Shown piece by piece: positions 17,026-26,075 of a stretch of 64,000 nt of DNA. Source of the stretch: Methylotenera sp. L2L1. Lineage in GTDB: Bacteria; Pseudomonadota; Gammaproteobacteria; Burkholderiales; Methylophilaceae. Position 1 is the stretch's first letter; each line of letters begins with the position of its first letter. The DNA is taken from NCBI RefSeq assembly GCF_000744605.1, contig NZ_JQMG01000001.1, positions 2,108,001-2,172,000 of the forward strand, written 5' to 3'. A program made the position numbers and the translations under genes. The notes below the pieces were generated by a model, which saw only the letters and a program-made list of their open reading frames with translations, ran no database searches and was not told the origin of the DNA.

Positions 17026-18033
17026 CTAGCAGTGGATGTTGCAACCTAACATTTCGCTAAATTCTTTGGCTAGATTTTCATCAATTTTAGCAATCGTTGA
17101 ATTGATTTTACTCATGCTGACTTGATCTCCGGTCGATTGCGCAATTGCACCTAGTCTAAACAGGGCGTTGGTGTTCGTAGGGTCAATCGCCACTGATTGT
17201 AAGTAGGATTTTTTTGCATCATCTAATTTATTTAATTTTTCTTGAGCGACGCCAAGTTCGTACCATGCTTCAGTATCCTTAGGGTAGGTTTCAGTCCACT
17301 TGGTCGCGACCTGCATTAATTTAGGCCAGTCTTGGTTAATTTCAGGGATAGCCATCTGCATAAAAAATGGCTTGTTGTTATCGTCCTCCTCCCAAAATGC
17401 TTTGCCAGTAATTGGGAATGTGGTTTCAACTGGTAGCTTTTGTAAGTTTGCTAGCCACTCGATAGGGAGTGAGTAAAAGTAGGCTGGGCGACCAGGTGTT
17501 TTAAATGTATTAATGCCTAAAAGGGTGCCTTCAGTGTCAAATATTCCACTTCCACTCGCACCCATTAAGAATTTGGCACTACTGCGGATAACTTTTCCAC
17601 CATCAAAGTCATAAGTGGTTTTAATGACTCCTGAGGAGGTGATTGGCGCAAGTACACCATTAGAGTGGCCTATAGATAGTACCTCTTGGCCTCTTTTTAT
17701 ATTAGCGCTACTACCAATAGGTGCTGGGGTGAATGGTAGTTTTGCTGTGACTAAACATAGGTCATGCCAGCGATCCGCTTGAACCGAATCAATTTCATAC
17801 GTATCTTCTCCACGTGTTACCCATGGGGCTTTAGTGCTGCGGAAAATATGGCAATTGGTAATGACTTTATTTTCCGCGACAACAACACCAGAGCCATATG
17901 CTAAACCGCCACTACTGTTGTACCCACGGATCATCACTACTGATTGTAAAGATTTAAGAACTTTAGCCTGATCTAATGCTGAGGCAGTGTGTGTAAGGCT
18001 CATTAATACTACAAGCAGAACAAATCTACGCAT
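17026..18033 (-). CDS. Exported trypsin-like serine protease with TPR repeats
   Basis: The 335-residue protein begins MRRFVLLVVLM. The ATG at 18033 has a GGAG ribosome site 6 bases upstream; an in-frame TTG 12 bases further up overlaps that site and is rejected. After a signal peptide ending near ASA, the trypsin-fold catalytic triad is H62 (TNCHIF), D91 (HDLCLV) and S160 (MGASGSGIF). C-terminal residues from about 215 form two to three TPRs (AWYELGVAQEKLNKLDDAKKS). No PDZ domain is present, so this is not DegP/DegS. The likely role is periplasmic proteolysis or a protein scaffold; the substrate is unknown. Confidence 0.78.
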   Translation of the reverse strand: MRRFVLLVVLMSLTHTASALDQAKVLKSLQSVVMIRGYNSSGGLAYGSGVVVAENKVITNCHIFRSTKAPWVTRGEDTYEIDSVQADRWHDLCLVTAKLPFTPAPIGSSANIKRGQEVLSIGHSNGVLAPITSSGVIKTTYDFDGGKVIRSSAKFLMGASGSGIFDTEGTLLGINTFKTPGRPAYFYSLPIEWLANLQKLPVETTFPITGKAFWEEDDNNKPFFMQMAIPEINQDWPKLMQVATKWTETYPKDTEAWYELGVAQEKLNKLDDAKKSYLQSVAIDPTNTNALFRLGAIAQSTGDQVSMSKINSTIAKIDENLAKEFSEMLGCNIHC

Positions 18034-18274
18034 GAGTGACTCCAAAAGTTAATGATGCTGATTATTAATACGTGCTAATAGAAACGGGTAATCGCTAACA
18101 GTGTTAATGATTGATGTTTTGTATGCTCTTAGCCCAGTCTTTGTTAAAAGACTCTGCATCATTAGCAAAGTTCGAATCATTCAAATTTTAAGAAAATGCA
18201 GGCCAATATTAGTTGGCGGTTGTTATTGAATTTTCTGTTAAAATTTAAGTGTTTATATCAATATAAAGCATAAC

Positions 18275-20308
18275 GTGTTCGTTACATTTCCTAATAGTAA
18301 ATATCAGCTCCATCAGCCTTTTCCTCCCGCAGGCGATCAACCGCAGGCGATTGATAAATTAACGCAAGGCATTAACGATGGGCTTAAGTTTCAAACCTTG
18401 CTCGGTGTGACCGGTTCCGGTAAGACCTTTACGATGGCTAATGTAATTGCGCGTACAGGTCGCCCTGCAATCGTCATGGCGCCGAATAAAACATTGGCCG
18501 CACAGTTATATAGTGAGTTCCGAGAGTTTTTCCCAAATAACTCTGTTGAGTATTTCGTGAGCTATTACGATTACTACCAGCCTGAGGCGTATGTGCCGTC
18601 GCGTGATTTGTTTATTGAAAAAGATTCCAGCATCAATGAGCATATTGAACAGATGCGGCTTTCTGCAACCAAGGCACTGCTGGAGCGCGAAGATAGTATT
18701 ATCGTGGCGACTGTTTCGGCGATTTATGGTATTGGCGACCCAACCGATTATCACGGCATGGTGCTGCATGTGCAGGTGGGTGAAAAAATAGCGCAGCGCG
18801 ATATGATTCAGCGCTTGGTAGGCATGCAATACGATAGAAACGAGTTTGATTTTTCGCGCGGTACTTTCAGGGTGCGCGGCGATGTAATCGACGTATTCCC
18901 CGCTGAAAACAACGAAACTGCGGTACGCATTTCAATGTTTGATGATGAGATTGAATCAATCACTTTGTTTGACCCGCTGACTGGGCAAGTCTTTAATAAA
19001 ATCCCGCGCTATACGGTTTATCCGTCTAGCCACTACGTGACACCACGCGAGACAACAATACGTGCGATGGAAAAAATCAAGCATGAGCTCAAAGACCGCG
19101 TAAGTGCTTATCTGAAAGATAATAAGCTGGTAGAAGCAGCCAGAATTGAACAGCGTACACGCTTTGACCTTGAAATGCTGAATGAAATTGGCTTCTGCAA
19201 GGGGATTGAAAACTACTCACGCCATTTATCTGGGCGTAACCCGGGTGATCCGCCACCAACCCTGATTGATTATTTGCCCGATAACGCTTTAATGATTATC
19301 GATGAGAGCCACGTGACGGTGCCGCAAATTGGCGCTATGTATAAAGGTGACCGTTCGCGTAAAGAGAATTTAGTGGATTACGGCTGGCGTTTACCATCTG
19401 CGCTGGATAATCGGCCGTTAAAGTTTGAAGAGTTTGAGCACATCATGCGTCAAAGTGTGTTTGTTTCTGCTACCCCTGCGGACTATGAAAAAAATCATCA
19501 GCAGCAAGTGGTGGAGATGATTGCGCGCCCAACCGGCTTGATAGACCCTGAAATCATCGTCAAACCAGCAGATACACAAGTGGATGACCTGCTTGGCGAA
19601 ATCAAAAAGCGTGTTGATGTTGGCGAGCGCGTGTTAGCGACCACGCTCACCAAGCGCATGTCTGAGGACTTAACGGATTACTTAAGCGAGCATGGCGTTA
19701 AAACGCGCTATTTACATAGCGATATTGATACCGTAGAGCGTGTGGAAATTATTAGGGATTTACGCTTGGGCGAGTTTGATGTGCTGGTTGGAATTAACTT
19801 ACTGCGAGAGGGTCTGGATATCCCTGAGGTGTCTTTAGTTGCGGTGTTGGATGCAGATAAAGAAGGCTTCCTTCGCTCTGAGCGCAGCTTGATTCAAACG
19901 GCAGGGCGCGCAGCACGTAATTTAAATGGTCAGGTAATCTTTTACGCCAATAAAATCACGCGCAGTATGAAGTTGGCGATGGATGAAACCGAACGCAGGC
20001 GTGGAGTGCAAAAAGCCTTTAACGAGAAACACGGCATTGTGCCTAAGGGTGTATCTAAGCGCATTAAAGATATTATTGATGGCGTTTATGATAAAGATGA
20101 AGCCTTGCGCGAACGTAAGGCGTTGCAAGATCAGGCGAATTACGAATCTTTAAGTGAAAAACAAATCACTAAAGAAATGAAGCGTTTGGAAAAAGCCATG
20201 CACGATGCCGCTAAAAACCTGGAGTTTGAAAAAGCTGCAGACTTTAGGGATCAGCTTAAAAAGCTCAGAATTAAATTTTATGGTGCGGAAATGCCAGACC
20301 TTGTTTAG
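18275..20308 (+). CDS. uvrB: Excinuclease ABC subunit B
   Basis: The 677-residue helicase-like subunit performs damage verification in nucleotide excision repair. Walker A is GVTGSGKT at 44-51, the DNA-clamping beta-hairpin carries [12 protein letters not shown] at 97-108, and Walker B is IIDESH near 342. The C-terminal UVR domain (about 633-668, [25 protein letters not shown]) is where UvrC binds. The start is GTG. It is divergent from the protease, separated by 241 bases. The length is normal for the family. Confidence 0.97.
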   Translation: MFVTFPNSKYQLHQPFPPAGDQPQAIDKLTQGINDGLKFQTLLGVTGSGKTFTMANVIARTGRPAIVMAPNKTLAAQLYSEFREFFPNNSVEYFVSYYDYYQPEAYVPSRDLFIEKDSSINEHIEQMRLSATKALLEREDSIIVATVSAIYGIGDPTDYHGMVLHVQVGEKIAQRDMIQRLVGMQYDRNEFDFSRGTFRVRGDVIDVFPAENNETAVRISMFDDEIESITLFDPLTGQVFNKIPRYTVYPSSHYVTPRETTIRAMEKIKHELKDRVSAYLKDNKLVEAARIEQRTRFDLEMLNEIGFCKGIENYSRHLSGRNPGDPPPTLIDYLPDNALMIIDESHVTVPQIGAMYKGDRSRKENLVDYGWRLPSALDNRPLKFEEFEHIMRQSVFVSATPADYEKNHQQQVVEMIARPTGLIDPEIIVKPADTQVDDLLGEIKKRVDVGERVLATTLTKRMSEDLTDYLSEHGVKTRYLHSDIDTVERVEIIRDLRLGEFDVLVGINLLREGLDIPEVSLVAVLDADKEGFLRSERSLIQTAGRAARNLNGQVIFYANKITRSMKLAMDETERRRGVQKAFNEKHGIVPKGVSKRIKDIIDGVYDKDEALRERKALQDQANYESLSEKQITKEMKRLEKAMHDAAKNLEFEKAADFRDQLKKLRIKFYGAEMPDLV

Positions 20309-20390
20309 TGCTTAGGTAAACGTTAAATGCCTAAAGCTACATGATAGTTAAGTTTTATAGTGCAAAACGATTGATTTTATTAAATATAAT

Positions 20391-20419
20391 TTGATTAGTG
20401 TTGTGCTTTTGTCTATAAT
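20391..20419 (+). promoter_or_regulatory. Promoter of the rpsF-priB-rpsR-rplI operon
   Basis: TTGATT (20391-20396) and TATAAT (20414-20419) are separated by exactly 17 bases, a near-consensus sigma70 pair. Expected transcription start is near 20426, giving a leader of about 88 bases before the rpsF ATG. A terminator-like hairpin starts at the very beginning of this leader. Confidence 0.75.
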
Positions 20420-20427
20420 TCTGCGCT

Positions 20428-20463
20428 TGCTCGGTAGTGATATCGAGTAGTTTTTGTTTTTTT
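20428..20463 (+). terminator. Terminator-like hairpin at the 5' end of the rpsF leader
   Basis: TGCTCGGT (20428-20435) and ATCGAGTA (20442-20449) form an 8-bp stem with two G-U pairs and a 6-base loop. It is followed by a run of 12 T with one G at 20451-20463. It lies after the rpsF promoter and before the ribosome site, so it may be an attenuator. Alternatively, it may mainly stop read-through from uvrB, which has no other visible terminator. Confidence 0.55.
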
Positions 20464-20513
20464 ACCTTGTCACACTGCATAAAGTGGGTGGCTTTTATCC
20501 AAAAGGAGTGTCT

Positions 20514-20897
20514 ATGAGACATTATGAAGTAGTATTTATCGTCCATCCGGACCAAAGCGAGCAAGTGCCAGCGATGATTGAGCGTTACCGCGCACTCATC
20601 ACTACTAACGGTGGTGCAATTCACCGTTTAGAAGACTGGGGCCGTCGTCAATTGGCTTATCCAATCCAAAAAATTCACAAAGCACACTACGTGTTAATGA
20701 ACATTGAATGTAACCAAACAGTGTTAGAAGAATTAGAGCATGGCTTTAAATTCAACGATGCAGTATTGCGTCATCTAACAATGGCTACTAAAACTGCTGT
20801 AGTTGCACCATCACCAATGATGAAAGAAGAGAAATCTAAATCAGTGTTGAGTAAAGATGCAGCACCGGCTGCGCCAACTGAGGCAGCTGCTGCTTAA
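20514..20897 (+). CDS. rpsF: 30S ribosomal protein bS6
   Basis: The 127-residue protein begins [19 protein letters not shown], the standard S6 start, with an AAGGAG ribosome site 7 bases upstream. The core [31 protein letters not shown] is typical, and the C-terminal Ala/Pro-rich tail extends beyond the fold as in many betaproteobacteria. S6 pairs with S18 in the 30S platform; both genes are in this operon. An in-frame ATG 60 bases upstream would add an extension not found in S6 proteins. Confidence 0.97.
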   Translation: MRHYEVVFIVHPDQSEQVPAMIERYRALITTNGGAIHRLEDWGRRQLAYPIQKIHKAHYVLMNIECNQTVLEELEHGFKFNDAVLRHLTMATKTAVVAPSPMMKEEKSKSVLSKDAAPAAPTEAAAA

Positions 20898-21182
20898 TTG
20901 AATAAATTGGTGATACAGGCTGAGGTGGTGCAAATTGAACCGCTTCGCTACACACCAGCAGGCATACCGTTGTTAAGTGTTGTATTGCGGCATGTTTCAG
21001 AGCAAGTTGAAGCTGGCATGAAACGTAAAGCAGAGTGTGAAATTAATGCAGTAGTCTTAGGTGACCTAGCATTAAAAGGCTTAAAGCAAGGCGTTCAAAT
21101 AATGGCGCAAGGTTTTTTAGCTAAACGCAGTCTTAAAAGCACACAATTGGTTATGCATATTAATGACATAAAGACGATGTAA
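20898..21182 (+). CDS. priB: Primosomal replication protein N (PriB)
   Basis: The 94-residue OB-fold single-stranded-DNA-binding protein starts with TTG immediately after the rpsF stop, with no gap. Its MNKLVIQAEVVQIEPLRYTPAGIPLLSVVLRHVSEQ matches the betaproteobacterial PriB pattern. PriB helps PriA reload the replicative helicase DnaB at stalled forks, and dnaB lies 1 kb downstream. The rpsF-priB-rpsR arrangement is characteristic of beta- and gammaproteobacteria. Confidence 0.92.
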   Translation: MNKLVIQAEVVQIEPLRYTPAGIPLLSVVLRHVSEQVEAGMKRKAECEINAVVLGDLALKGLKQGVQIMAQGFLAKRSLKSTQLVMHINDIKTM

Positions 21183-21220
21183 GCAGTGCTTACATAAATT
21201 AAAGAATTTAGGAGTTTAAG

Positions 21221-21454
21221 ATGGCAAGAGATATGTACAAACGCCGCCGTTACTGCCGTTTTTCAGCAGAAGGCATCAAAGAAGTAGATTACAAAGATGT
21301 TGATCTTTTAAAAGATTTCATCTCTGAAAATGCAAAAATCATCCCAGCACGTATGACGGGTACTAAAGCTCGCTATCAACGTCAATTAACATCAGCGGTT
21401 AAACGCGCTCGTTTCTTGGCATTGTTACCATACACTGACAAACACCCAGGCTAA
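21221..21454 (+). CDS. rpsR: 30S ribosomal protein bS18
   Basis: The 77-residue basic protein has the S18 core [20 protein letters not shown] followed by [27 protein letters not shown]-like sequence (here [12 protein letters not shown]). A GGAG ribosome site lies before the ATG. S18 and S6 bind together to 16S rRNA. It is in the third place of the operon. Confidence 0.97.
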   Translation: MARDMYKRRRYCRFSAEGIKEVDYKDVDLLKDFISENAKIIPARMTGTKARYQRQLTSAVKRARFLALLPYTDKHPG

Positions 21455-21466
21455 GGAGATATAAGC

Positions 21467-21916
21467 ATGCAAGTAATTTTATTAGAAAAAGTAGCTAATC
21501 TTGGTGTGTTAGGTGATGTTGTTAAAGTTAAAGACGGTTTCGGTCGTAACTTTTTGATCCCACAAGGTAAAGCTAAACGTGCAACAGAAGCTAACAAAGC
21601 TGAATTTGCGGCGCGCCGTGCTGAATTAGAAAAACAACAAGCTGCAATTTTGGCTGCGTCACAAGCGCGTGGTGAGAAATTAGCTGGTTTTGTTGTGACA
21701 GTTACTCAAAAAGCTGGTGTTGATGGTCGTTTGTTCGGTTCTGTAACAAACGGTGATATCGCTGAAGCTTTAGTTGCTCAAGGTCATGAAGTTGCTAAAT
21801 CATTGGTTCGTTTACCAAACGGCCCATTGAAAACAATTGGTGATCACGCAGTAACAGTAGCGTTACATCACGACGTTGTAGTAGACATCACTGTTACAGT
21901 GGTTGCTGAAGCGTAA
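21467..21916 (+). CDS. rplI: 50S ribosomal protein bL9
   Basis: The 149-residue protein has the L9 N-terminal domain ([19 protein letters not shown], then [16 protein letters not shown]), a long connecting helix rich in Ala/Glu/Lys, and the C-terminal rRNA-binding domain ([18 protein letters not shown]). AAGGAGA is 9 bases before the ATG. It is the last gene of the ribosomal operon and is followed by a strong terminator. Confidence 0.97.
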   Translation: MQVILLEKVANLGVLGDVVKVKDGFGRNFLIPQGKAKRATEANKAEFAARRAELEKQQAAILAASQARGEKLAGFVVTVTQKAGVDGRLFGSVTNGDIAEALVAQGHEVAKSLVRLPNGPLKTIGDHAVTVALHHDVVVDITVTVVAEA

Positions 21917-21935
21917 TTAAGTTATAGCTTTGAAG

Positions 21936-21965
21936 AAAGCCGACCTAAATGGTCGGCTTTTTGCA
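21936..21965 (+). terminator. Terminator after rplI
   Basis: AAAGCCGACC and GGTCGGCTTT form a perfect 10-bp stem with a 5-base loop (21936-21960), followed by TT then G. It lies 20 bases after the rplI stop and ends the rpsF operon, separating it from dnaB. Confidence 0.88.
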
Positions 21966-22146
21966 TTTTGGCGTCTCATTCACATTTTCATCTAAATAGG
22001 TCATCACTTAAGCTAAATGTTTTATGCGCATATTTATGAATCAGCTAGTTGGTTCCGCTAGTCGAAAACCGGAAACGTATACTATGCCAGTAGAAATCAA
22101 TAATAAAATTTTGATGACATAAACGCTTAGCGAGTTAATCGTGCAC

Positions 22147-22155
22147 TGATATAAT
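22147..22155 (+). promoter_or_regulatory. Extended -10 promoter abutting the dnaB start
   Basis: TGATATAAT is a perfect extended -10 element (TGn plus TATAAT). It ends one base before the annotated ATG at 22157. The -35 region is weak (TTAGCG at 22127). Transcription from it would start near 22162, at the second in-frame ATG (22163), giving a leaderless mRNA for MADDQLDAL. Confidence 0.5.
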
Positions 22156-22156
22156 C

Positions 22157-23545
22157 ATGGCTATGGCCGATGATCAATTAGATGCACTTAAAATACCTCC
22201 ACATTCTGTAGAAGCAGAGCAATCTGTTATTGGCGGCTTGCTGCTTGAGAATGAGGCGCTTGATAAAATCGCTGATATTCTTAGTGGTAAAGACTTTTAC
22301 CGCTACGACCACAAGCTTATTTTTGAACATATCTCCAAGCTGATCGAGCACAACAAGCCCGCTGATATTGTCACAGTGGCTGAGTCGCTGGAAAACTCCG
22401 CTGAACTTTCTGGAGTTGGTGGTATTGCCTACCTAGGTTTGTTGGCACAAAATACTCCAACTGCAGCCAATATTCGTCGATATGCAGAGATTGTGCATGA
22501 GCGTTATGTGATGCGTCAATTGGTGGCTGTGGGTTCAGGGATTGCAGAAAGTGCTTACGCGCCGAATGGTCGCGATGCGCAGCAATTGCTGGATGAAGCC
22601 GAAGCCAAGATATTCCAAATTGCTGAAGGCGGCAAGCGTAGCACTGAGGGTTTTATTGACATTAAAGTGTTGTTGCCGCAGGTGGCCGATCGTATCGATC
22701 AATTATTCTCACGTGATAATCAATCAGACGTCACTGGTATTCCAACTGGTTTTGCTGACTTAGACTCAATGACCTCTGGCCTTCAAGGCGGTGACTTGGT
22801 CATTGTCGCAGGTCGTCCTTCTATGGGTAAGACTGCTTTCTCACTGAATATTGCAGAAAACGTAGCGCTTGATACTGGCTTGCCTGTGGCTGTATTCTCA
22901 ATGGAGATGGCAGGTACACAGCTTGCAATGCGTATGATTGGCTCTGTAGGTCGATTAGATCAGCATCGTATGCGTACAGGTCGATTAGAAGATGAAGACT
23001 GGGAAAAGCTGACAACCGCGCTAGGCAAGTTAAATGAGGCGCCTCTGTTTATTGATGAAGGTGCTGGTTTAAGCAGTTTCGATGTGCGAGCAAGAGCGAG
23101 AAGGCTACATCGTCAGACCGGTAAATTAGGTTTAATCGTTATCGATTACTTACAGTTAATGACAGCGCCATCAGGTAAGCAGGGCGAAAACCGTGCAACA
23201 GAAATTTCGGAAATTTCACGGTCATTAAAAGCGTTGGCTAAAGAGCTTGATGTACCGGTGATTGCGCTTTCTCAGTTAAACCGTAGCCTAGAGCAGCGTC
23301 CGGATAAGCGTCCGGTGATGAGTGACCTACGTGAGTCTGGTGCGATTGAACAGGATGCGGACGTCATTTTGTTTATTTACCGTGACGAAGTTTATAACCC
23401 AGACTCTCCAGACAAAGGCACTGCAGAGATCATTATCGGTAAGCAACGGAATGGCCCAATCGGTAGAGTTCGATTGACGTTCCTTGGCCAACATACGCGC
23501 TTTGAGAATTTTGCTGGTAGTGGGCACATGGCCGATGAGTACTAG
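22157..23545 (+). CDS. dnaB: Replicative DNA helicase DnaB
   Basis: The 462-residue hexameric helicase unwinds DNA ahead of the replisome. The N-terminal domain (about 10-130, LKIPPHSVEAEQSVIGGLLL) binds primase. The RecA-like C-domain has Walker A GRPSMGKT at 219-226, Walker B LIVIDYLQLM, and the DnaB motif LSQLNRSLEQRPDKRP. The ATG at 22157 is used here, but no ribosome site is visible and a promoter -10 lies immediately before it. A second ATG at 22163 (MADDQ) is equally possible. Sequence and length are normal. Confidence 0.95.
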   Translation: MAMADDQLDALKIPPHSVEAEQSVIGGLLLENEALDKIADILSGKDFYRYDHKLIFEHISKLIEHNKPADIVTVAESLENSAELSGVGGIAYLGLLAQNTPTAANIRRYAEIVHERYVMRQLVAVGSGIAESAYAPNGRDAQQLLDEAEAKIFQIAEGGKRSTEGFIDIKVLLPQVADRIDQLFSRDNQSDVTGIPTGFADLDSMTSGLQGGDLVIVAGRPSMGKTAFSLNIAENVALDTGLPVAVFSMEMAGTQLAMRMIGSVGRLDQHRMRTGRLEDEDWEKLTTALGKLNEAPLFIDEGAGLSSFDVRARARRLHRQTGKLGLIVIDYLQLMTAPSGKQGENRATEISEISRSLKALAKELDVPVIALSQLNRSLEQRPDKRPVMSDLRESGAIEQDADVILFIYRDEVYNPDSPDKGTAEIIIGKQRNGPIGRVRLTFLGQHTRFENFAGSGHMADEY

Positions 23546-23584
23546 TCTTAATAGTATTAGTCGCAAGAATACTAGAGTGAAGCA

Positions 23585-24673
23585 ATGCGTCCAATCCTAG
23601 CCACTGTCTCTCTTCATGCATTACGGCATAATTTAGCTGCTGTAAGAAAGTTTGCACCTCGTTCAAAAGTGATGGCAGTAGTTAAAGCTAATGGCTACGG
23701 ACATGGTTTAATCAATGTCGCACATGGATTAGGCGCTGCTGATGGCTTTGCCGTACTTGGTATTAATGAAGCCATTGATTTGCGTGATGCTGGGTTTCAG
23801 CAAACAATCTTATTGCTAGAAGGCGTGTTTTGCGAGCAAGAGCTTAATGTTGCGTCTGGCTTTGGTCTTAATATTGTCATTCATTCTATACAGCAGCTTG
23901 CTATGTTGGAATCTGCTACCTTAGCCAAACCAATGCACGTTCACCTTAAAATGAATACAGGCATGAATCGATTAGGGTTCAAGCCCGACATTTTCATTGC
24001 AGCTTATGAGCGGTTGAAAGCTTGCAAAAACGTTGCTGACATTACGCTAATGACACATTTTGCAACTGCAGATGATGACGTTGGTATTGAGAAGCCCTTG
24101 AGTTTGTTTAAAAGAATTACGCAGGGATTAGACTCTCCCGTGTCTTTGGCTAACTCTGCCACTATTTTACGACATTCAGATGCGCATGCAGACTGGGTGC
24201 GTCCTGGCATTATGCTTTATGGCGCTAGCCCAGTAGGTGATACGGCCGCAGCTGCATATGACTTGGTGCCAGCGATGCAACTTACTTCAGAAATTATTGG
24301 GGTACAAGAGGTTCAAGCTGGTGAAACTGTTGGTTACGGCAACCGCTTTACGGCTATAAAAGCTACACGTATCGGTATCGTAGCCTGTGGTTATGCTGAT
24401 GGTTACCCGAGACATGCTGGTTTGGTGAATGGTTATCAGCAGGGCGGCGCACCAATCGCAGTTGCGGGAAAATTAACCTCCACATTGGGGCGTGTTTCAA
24501 TGGATATGTTGTTTTGCGATCTAACGAACATACCCGAAGCGAACATTGGCTCCCCAGTCGAGCTGTGGGGTAAGCAAGTGCCTGTAGATGCCGTCGCGGC
24601 AGCTTCTGATACAGTTGGTTATGAATTGCTCTGTGCGGTTGCCCCACGCGTACCAATGAAAGTGGTTGATTAA
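23585..24673 (+). CDS. alr: Alanine racemase
   Basis: The 362-residue PLP enzyme converts L- to D-alanine for peptidoglycan. K34 in [13 protein letters not shown] is the cofactor Lys, and the catalytic Tyr is in VGYGNRF near residue 256. The TIM-barrel and C-terminal beta-domain halves are both present (GRVSMDML). It starts 39 bases after dnaB and its stop overlaps the radA start as TAATG. The dnaB-alr-radA order is common in betaproteobacteria. Confidence 0.95.
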   Translation: MRPILATVSLHALRHNLAAVRKFAPRSKVMAVVKANGYGHGLINVAHGLGAADGFAVLGINEAIDLRDAGFQQTILLLEGVFCEQELNVASGFGLNIVIHSIQQLAMLESATLAKPMHVHLKMNTGMNRLGFKPDIFIAAYERLKACKNVADITLMTHFATADDDVGIEKPLSLFKRITQGLDSPVSLANSATILRHSDAHADWVRPGIMLYGASPVGDTAAAAYDLVPAMQLTSEIIGVQEVQAGETVGYGNRFTAIKATRIGIVACGYADGYPRHAGLVNGYQQGGAPIAVAGKLTSTLGRVSMDMLFCDLTNIPEANIGSPVELWGKQVPVDAVAAASDTVGYELLCAVAPRVPMKVVD

Positions 24674-26031
24674 TGGCTAAAGCCAAAACCATTTATACTT
24701 GTACTGAATGTGGCGCAAGCGAGCCCAAATGGCAGGGGCAATGTCCAAGCTGCCATGCATGGAATACGCTGGTTGAAACCATCGCTGAAACAGCAAGTGC
24801 AAGCCGTTTCGCGCCACTGGCAGAAACGGCTGGTTTACAAAAGCTAGCGGAAGTGGAAGCTGCGGAAGTACCAAGACAACCTACAGGCGTGAGTGAGTTT
24901 GATCGCGTGCTTGGCGGTGGCTTGGTGTCCGGCGGCGTGGTGTTAATTGGCGGCGACCCCGGTATAGGTAAATCTACTTTATTGCTCCAGACCTTATGCC
25001 ATATAGGCAGTGTAAGAAAAGCAATTTACGTCAGTGGTGAAGAGTCACCCCAGCAAATTGCCATGCGTGCTAAGCGACTTGGTTTAGACGCAAGCCCGAT
25101 ATCATTACTTGCAGAAATTAATCTAGAAAAAATTATCAGCATGCTGCAAAAGCATAAGCCTGATATTGCAGTCATCGATTCTATTCAAACTGTATACTCT
25201 GAGGCGCTACAATCGGCCCCTGGGTCTGTTGCACAAGTAAGAGAATGCTCTGCGCAGCTGACACGTTTGGCAAAGCAAGCAGGCATTACTGTGATATTGG
25301 TTGGCCACGTGACAAAAGAAGGGGCTTTAGCGGGTCCTCGCGTGCTGGAGCATATTGTGGATACCGTGCTATATTTTGAAGGTGACCAAAGCTCAAGTTT
25401 CCGTTTGATTCGTGCATTTAAAAACCGGTTTGGTGCAGTCAATGAGCTAGGTGTTTTTGCGATGACAGAAAAAGGCTTGCGCGAAGTAACTAATCCATCC
25501 GCACTGTTCTTATCTCATCATAGTGAGCAAGTGGCAGGTTCTTGTATTACGGTCACCATGGAAGGTACGCGTCCGCTGCTGATAGAAATTCAAGCATTGG
25601 TTGATGAGGCGCATGCCCCTAATCCTAAGCGGCTTTGTGTAGGGTTGGAGCAAAACCGTTTAGCTATGTTGCTTGCAGTATTGCATCGTCACGCTGGCGT
25701 AGCATGCTTTGATCAAGACGTATTTATTAACGCAGTCGGTGGCGTTAAGATTTCAGAGCCGGCGGTTGATTTGGCTGTACTTTTATCAATCACTTCTTCT
25801 TTAAAAAACAAACCATTAGATAATAAACTGATTGTATTTGGTGAGGTTGGTTTGGCGGGGGAGGTTAGGCCTGTACAGCGCGGACAAGAGCGTTTGAAAG
25901 AAGCAGCAAAGCTTGGTTTTACCAAAGCGATTGTACCTAAAGCCAATGCGCCAAAGCAGCGGATCGATGGCATCGAGGTTGTTTCAGTTGAGCGTTTAGA
26001 ACAAGCGCTCAACTATGTTAAGAATTATTAA
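24673..26031 (+). CDS. radA: DNA repair protein RadA
   Basis: The 452-residue protein has an N-terminal zinc finger (C10, C13, C24, C27), a RecA-like ATPase with Walker A GGDPGIGKS at 93-101, the RadA motif KNRFG, and a C-terminal Lon-protease-like domain (about 290-452). RadA promotes branch migration during recombination and fork repair. Its first base overlaps the last base of alr. All domains are complete. Confidence 0.96.
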   Translation: MAKAKTIYTCTECGASEPKWQGQCPSCHAWNTLVETIAETASASRFAPLAETAGLQKLAEVEAAEVPRQPTGVSEFDRVLGGGLVSGGVVLIGGDPGIGKSTLLLQTLCHIGSVRKAIYVSGEESPQQIAMRAKRLGLDASPISLLAEINLEKIISMLQKHKPDIAVIDSIQTVYSEALQSAPGSVAQVRECSAQLTRLAKQAGITVILVGHVTKEGALAGPRVLEHIVDTVLYFEGDQSSSFRLIRAFKNRFGAVNELGVFAMTEKGLREVTNPSALFLSHHSEQVAGSCITVTMEGTRPLLIEIQALVDEAHAPNPKRLCVGLEQNRLAMLLAVLHRHAGVACFDQDVFINAVGGVKISEPAVDLAVLLSITSSLKNKPLDNKLIVFGEVGLAGEVRPVQRGQERLKEAAKLGFTKAIVPKANAPKQRIDGIEVVSVERLEQALNYVKNY

Positions 26032-26075
26032 AGGTTAAGAATTACTAATAACTAAAGATTAAAAATTACTGAGTT

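Noticed and set aside
20454-20513. Upstream in-frame start for rpsF
   Set aside because: It adds 20 residues not seen in S6 and lies in the leader T-run; the ATG at 20514 has its own AAGGAG site.
20426-20513. S6:S18 autoregulatory leader motif
   Set aside because: I could not find the conserved bulged CCG structure; only the terminator-like hairpin is supported.
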